Positions 59,701 to 64,000 of a stretch of 64,000 bases of DNA are shown here, one piece after another (position 1 is the first letter of the stretch; each line of letters opens with the position of its first letter). The position numbers were made by a program, and so were the translations under genes. Source of the stretch: Hippasteria phrygiana (lineage: Eukaryota > Echinodermata > Asteroidea > Valvatida > Goniasteridae). The notes beneath the pieces were generated by a model. The model was not told the origin of the DNA. It saw nothing but the letters and a program-made list of their open reading frames with translations, and made no database searches. The stretch lies in NCBI GenBank assembly GCA_037893225.1, contig JAZGUH010000713.1, positions 434,001 through 498,000 on the forward strand, in the 5' to 3' direction.

Positions 59701-60860
59701 CCTGCAATATCAGATGTATGGGAACAACTTTAATTTGTTTTTATAATTTTTGAAACATTTTTTAATACTTCATATTTCCTCAAAATAGAAAATGTAGAAA
59801 TATTGCAATATTTCTGTCCGATATGCTTTCATAACATTCAAAATATACTCCTGACACCCCTAAATGACTTTAGAATCAATTTCAGATCAATTTGAAAAAC
59901 GGCCATTTCGGGCCAAAATTGACAAAAATGGCAAGGGGTAACCCTTGCCGTTTTTTTTTTCAGTCGGAAAAAAAGTTGCCTTAAAAATTGTTGCAAAGAT
60001 GCTGCATGGAATGACGACTTCAGCCCTGCAATATCAGATGTATGGGAACAACTTTAATTTGTTTTTATAATTTTTGAAACATTTTTTAATACTTCATATT
60101 TCCTCAAAATAGAAAATGTAGAAATATTGCAATATTTCTGTCCGATATGCTTTCATAACATTCAAAATATACTCCTGACACCCCTAAACGACTTTAGAAT
60201 CAATTTCAGATCAATTTGAAAAACGGCCATTTCGGGCCAAAATTGACAAAAATGGCAAGGGGTAACCCTTGCCGTTTTTTTTTTCAGTCGGAAAAAAAGT
60301 TGCCTTAAAAATTGTTGCAAAGATGCTGCATGGAATGACGACTTCAGCCCTGCAATATCAGATGTATGGGAACAACTTTAATTTGTTTTTATAATTTTTG
60401 AAACATTTTTTAATACTTCATATTTCCTCAAAATAGAAAATGTAGAAATATTGCAATATTTCTGTCCGATATGCTTTCATAACATTCAAAATATACTCCT
60501 GACACCCCTAAATGACTTTAGAATCAATTTCAGATCAATTTGAAAAACGGCCATTTCGGGCCAAAATTGAAAAAAATGGCAAGGGGTAACCCTTGCCGTT
60601 TTTTTTTTCAGTCGGAAAAAAAGTTGCCTTCAAAATGGTTGCAAAGATGCAGCATGGAATGACGACTTCAGCCCTGCAATATGTCTGGGATCGATAATGA
60701 TTTTTTTTTTAATACTTAATTTCTCAAATATTGCAATATCGACCAAGAATAATTAGAATCTAAGAGTTGCAAACGTTCAAAGTGGCTCCTAGTTTTCCCT
60801 AGAATTGATTTCTATCAATTTTTGAAATGGCCATTTTCGGCCAAAATCGGCACAAATGGC
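56790..60860. repeat. Satellite array, unit about 324 bp, about 12 copies
   Basis: Anchoring on GATGCTGCATGGAATGA, units start near 57124, 57448, 57771, 58078, 58399, 58724, 59046, 59353, 59674, 59998, 60322 and 60646, so lengths are 324, 323, 307, 321, 325, 322, 307, 321, 324, 324 and 324. Partial or diverged units lie at both edges (56790 and 60646-60860). Most units contain the perfect palindrome GGCAAGGGGTAACCCTTGCC and the near-palindrome AATATTGCAATATT. There is no coding capacity. The 307-bp units have lost most of the palindrome. Confidence 0.97.
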
Positions 60861-63800
60861 AAGGGGTTAACATTCTTTTTTTTGGGGGGGGGGGGGGGGG
60901 GGGTAGGGGGCGGTGTTGAAAAAGAAAAGTTGCTCTCAAAATGCTCGAAAGTCAAAATTAGCTACCAGTCATCCTTACGGTCGACCGCACGGATATACCT
61001 CAATTTTCCTACAACGATGGAATGAAGCACGCATTAATCGTTAAATTTCGCTGTTGGTGGAGTTCGAAGTTGGATTTTATCCAAGTTCTGAAACGTATCA
61101 TCATCCAATTATTAACTAATCTGAGGCATTTCACTGAGTTTGTAGTGACATCTGGCCAGAACCTACGTAAAATAATATTCGCAGAGACATTCCACATTAC
61201 TGCTTCCAACTGGTCATTGAAAGTAGAATCCCACGGTTTCGAAACCCAGTTCGCGGTATACCCAGTTTGGGTGTAATTCCACCCTAATCCGGTTATCCAG
61301 ACAACCCTCGAAGACACCCCTAAAAATGGGTACGTACCCAGTACCCATGCCAATTAGGGCCTGCAAGCGGTCCGGGCCGGGGCAGGGGGAGCCCAGCTCG
61401 GTGACATTTCGGGGCCGATGTCGCCTCTTCTTGATCCCAGCGGTGGCTACGAGGGGAACAGGTGGGGCGTGCGTGGGGCGCATCATTCACACCGTGAAAA
61501 CGCGCCTCTTCCCCCGTCAGCGGGCTCCCCAGCGCACGGCGGGTGCTAAAATAGCAAAGTTCACCGAATCACAGCGAAAGTAAGAACAAAATGGGCCCAT
61601 TACTTCCATGGCGTGTCACTGTGTGACGAGCTGCTATTTAGGCCTATTCGTTTTTACGTTACGGAAAAAGCGACGGGCAATACACTAAATAATAAGCGGG
61701 CACGTGCTAATATTCCAGTGGCTGAAAATATGTGAAATACACAGGTGAAATACCCGTGTAGCATATCAGTTTAAGCAAGATCTCCAATTTACATTTTTGA
61801 AATAAAGTGTGTTAAATTAAGTCTTTGATTACTTCAGATTGGAAATAACAGACCAACGAAGAAATTGCGTCTCGCATCCTTTAGATAATACGTGCTTTAG
61901 ATAGGAGCGCGGTGGGCCTACGTCCCAACTTTTCTCCAATCAAACGCACGCATGTAAACAAAGTGTGACGTAATTTCTCTGTAAGTCTATTGTTCCCCTC
62001 TTTCTCTGTCGAGACAACTTTTAAACACAAACTGTTTTCAGAATAATTCCGTTCATCATTACTATTTCACATGCGAATGACGATTAAATGCGGTGTATGA
62101 AGCCTTTGTTTTGTTTACATAAGCACATCATAAAAAATAATTCACTCTTTTACACAAGATTGTTGCTTTTGTTGTTTAAATGCTTTGGTACACTTTCTGC
62201 ACACTTGATATCTTTAACATTGTTCCTGTATTTTGTTCTGTTTTATACAATGCATATTAAAAGTACATATAGACCCTACGCGTGGAGGAAATCATAGAAC
62301 AATTTTGATATACGAATATCATTCCAGATTTTTACACTTCAGTATGTCAAAAGTACAAGGTCATAGAATTGATAATAAAAGCAAAAGATCTAAACGATAG
62401 GCCCACAGTCAAACCCCTTGTTCCCCAAATGTCCAGTTATCACGCATATCTCAGCCCTGTATAGCGTCTAGTAACAGGTGTAGCTCGCTGGTCCCCTGTC
62501 TGTCCCCGGCGGCTCCTTTGATGTGTCAATTGGGCACCGTTGATGCTGCCTTCCCACTTAGTGTACATGCCAGCCTCGCTACGTGATGGCAGTTATTGAG
62601 CTCCAACTTCGAACTCGTCACATCGAACCCTTCTTACAGTTAAACCCACGTTGATGGCAGAAGCTAATAACTATATTGCATCCTACACAAGCCAAAGTGT
62701 AGGCGTATAGTCCTACGTGGACCGTGTTTCTTTTTTCACTGTTAAACTGATAGGCCAACCTATAAAAATGATGCCAGAATTTTGAAACTGTGTTGAATTG
62801 TGAACATCAGCCCGCTCCCTAATGATAAATAATCTAAACCCATCTTTAAAGGCCAGTGAAATGTTTAATGCAATTACCTGCATCAAAATAACATTTTGTG
62901 AGAGCGAATTTCCTTTTCATTGACAGCCTTTTAATCACATTAATTAAATGGGGTCCAGCAGAAAAATTACATATTGAATCCTACTATGCGTACTATGTCT
63001 GAAATTTTGTGCAAACGTTAAGAAAATCTTTTTAAGTAAAGGCATTATACCTGCTCAGCCAGCTGTAAAATTTTCTTGAATTTCGTTTATTTCACCTCTC
63101 CACTTAAATCACATTTTTAAAAATAATGGCAAAAACACTTTTGCAAGCGTTGAGTCCGTGTTATACCAATTAATAATATTAAATGAAAAAGGGTGAAAAT
63201 GGTGCATTTTAAGGACCCACATCTATACGCCTGCCCTGCATAGCAAGGAACACTAAACATGCCCAGCGGCCGTCTTCGACGGGTTTTGTCATTCAAATTT
63301 TGTAACAACTCAAGAACAAAATATTTACCCGTGCCTGTGCAAGGCCAACAAACTCACCCTCTAAGATAACTGCCACGCACAAGTCCATTCTAAAATATTT
63401 CATTTCTCCGTCACGTTTTACCGAATTCCCCATCCAGTTCAGATAACCATGGTTTCTGTATACCGTATATTTTCGGCAAGCTTTCTCATGGCAGTTGAAC
63501 TTCAACTTGACCCCAAAACTATCCTACTGATATGTCTACAAACCATCCAAGTGATAGCTAAATTGCCCGTAATTTAATAAACTCCCACCGCTGTGTGGTG
63601 TGTCAGCCTAGAAACTTGCCTAGAGCTAGCTAGTTTTAGCACGGGGGTACGGCAAAAAAAAAGGATATTTACAGAAGTGCATAGGGTGATCTTTCCAAAG
63701 GCTCTCGACTACTTGTGAACATTTATATGAAATAGGAGCACGTGGAAAGGTAATTTTTCATCATTAAAGGTAAATTAAATGGTAAGGACGTTATTGAATC

Positions 63801-64000
63801 GCGTGATATTTGTATTATAACTTGAAGTTAAAGATTAAAGGGCATTTGAGGTACGTACGTGAATGTATTTTTTCTCTCAAACAATGAAGACGTCCAGTGC
63901 GAGTAGGTCGAAACGTCGATTGATACAAAGGTATCAGAACCACTCATTATGTGCTAAGAGTTTCAATACCAAAATAAACGCAGGGATCCAAAAGTGTGCA
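60861..64000. other. Region right of the satellite, no gene recognised
   Basis: Begins with a G-run (60885-60903), then a GC-rich island at about 61330-61540, then AT-rich DNA to the end. Open frames at 61009-61353 (minus) and 61326-61583 (plus) are the longest but match nothing I know. Confidence 0.5.

Overview
This is a eukaryotic window. It is intron-rich and AT-rich animal DNA, with short conserved exons (28-311 bp) bounded by GT/AG sites, long repeat-filled introns, tRNA-derived SINEs, Tc1/mariner-type relics, many hairpin MITEs and unusually long poly(G)/poly(C) runs. Gene content (DM13-DOMON Skeletor-like proteins, a membrane UDP-glycosyltransferase, a THAP-domain relic) suits an invertebrate. 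A marine deuterostome, perhaps an echinoderm, is my guess, but no species-specific marker proves it.

Layout, all recognised genes on the + strand. (1) 1-19004: the 3' part of a Skeletor-like gene, gene 1. It has 17 exons in the window, reading in frame for 837 codons, and encodes the end of one DM13 domain, three complete DM13 domains, a DOMON domain, a conserved cysteine-bearing C-terminal region and a GPI-anchor-like tail. The 5' end lies outside the window. (2) 19005-23600: intergenic, with SINEs and MITEs. (3) 23678-39724: a second complete Skeletor-like gene, gene 2. It has a probable signal-peptide exon at 23678, then two DM13 domains, DOMON, the same C-terminal exon series and a Gly/Pro/Thr-rich stalk with a hydrophobic tail. 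Its first intron holds a 2.36 kb foldback element (26648-29004) whose centre is a tandem array. (4) 39725-47299: intergenic, with a possible solo LTR, tandem duplications and a GACGT-rich block. (5) 47314-52785: a complete five-exon UDP-glycosyltransferase (550 aa). (6) 54251-54566: a frameshifted THAP-domain exon. (7) 56790-60860: a satellite array of about 324-bp units with higher-order structure. (8) 60860-64000: no recognised gene.

Genes 1 and 2 are clearly tandem paralogs. The eight exons from DOMON to the stop have matching phases and nearly identical lengths, including a 28-bp microexon. Gene 1 looks like gene 2 with its two-DM13 cassette doubled, the join being a single fused 311-bp exon. 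Both should give secreted or cell-surface proteins. The UGT is an unrelated ER-membrane detoxification or conjugation enzyme.

Exon edges were placed by hand from splice consensus, reading phase and paralog comparison. The phases close perfectly across all three genes, which is the strongest internal support for the models.
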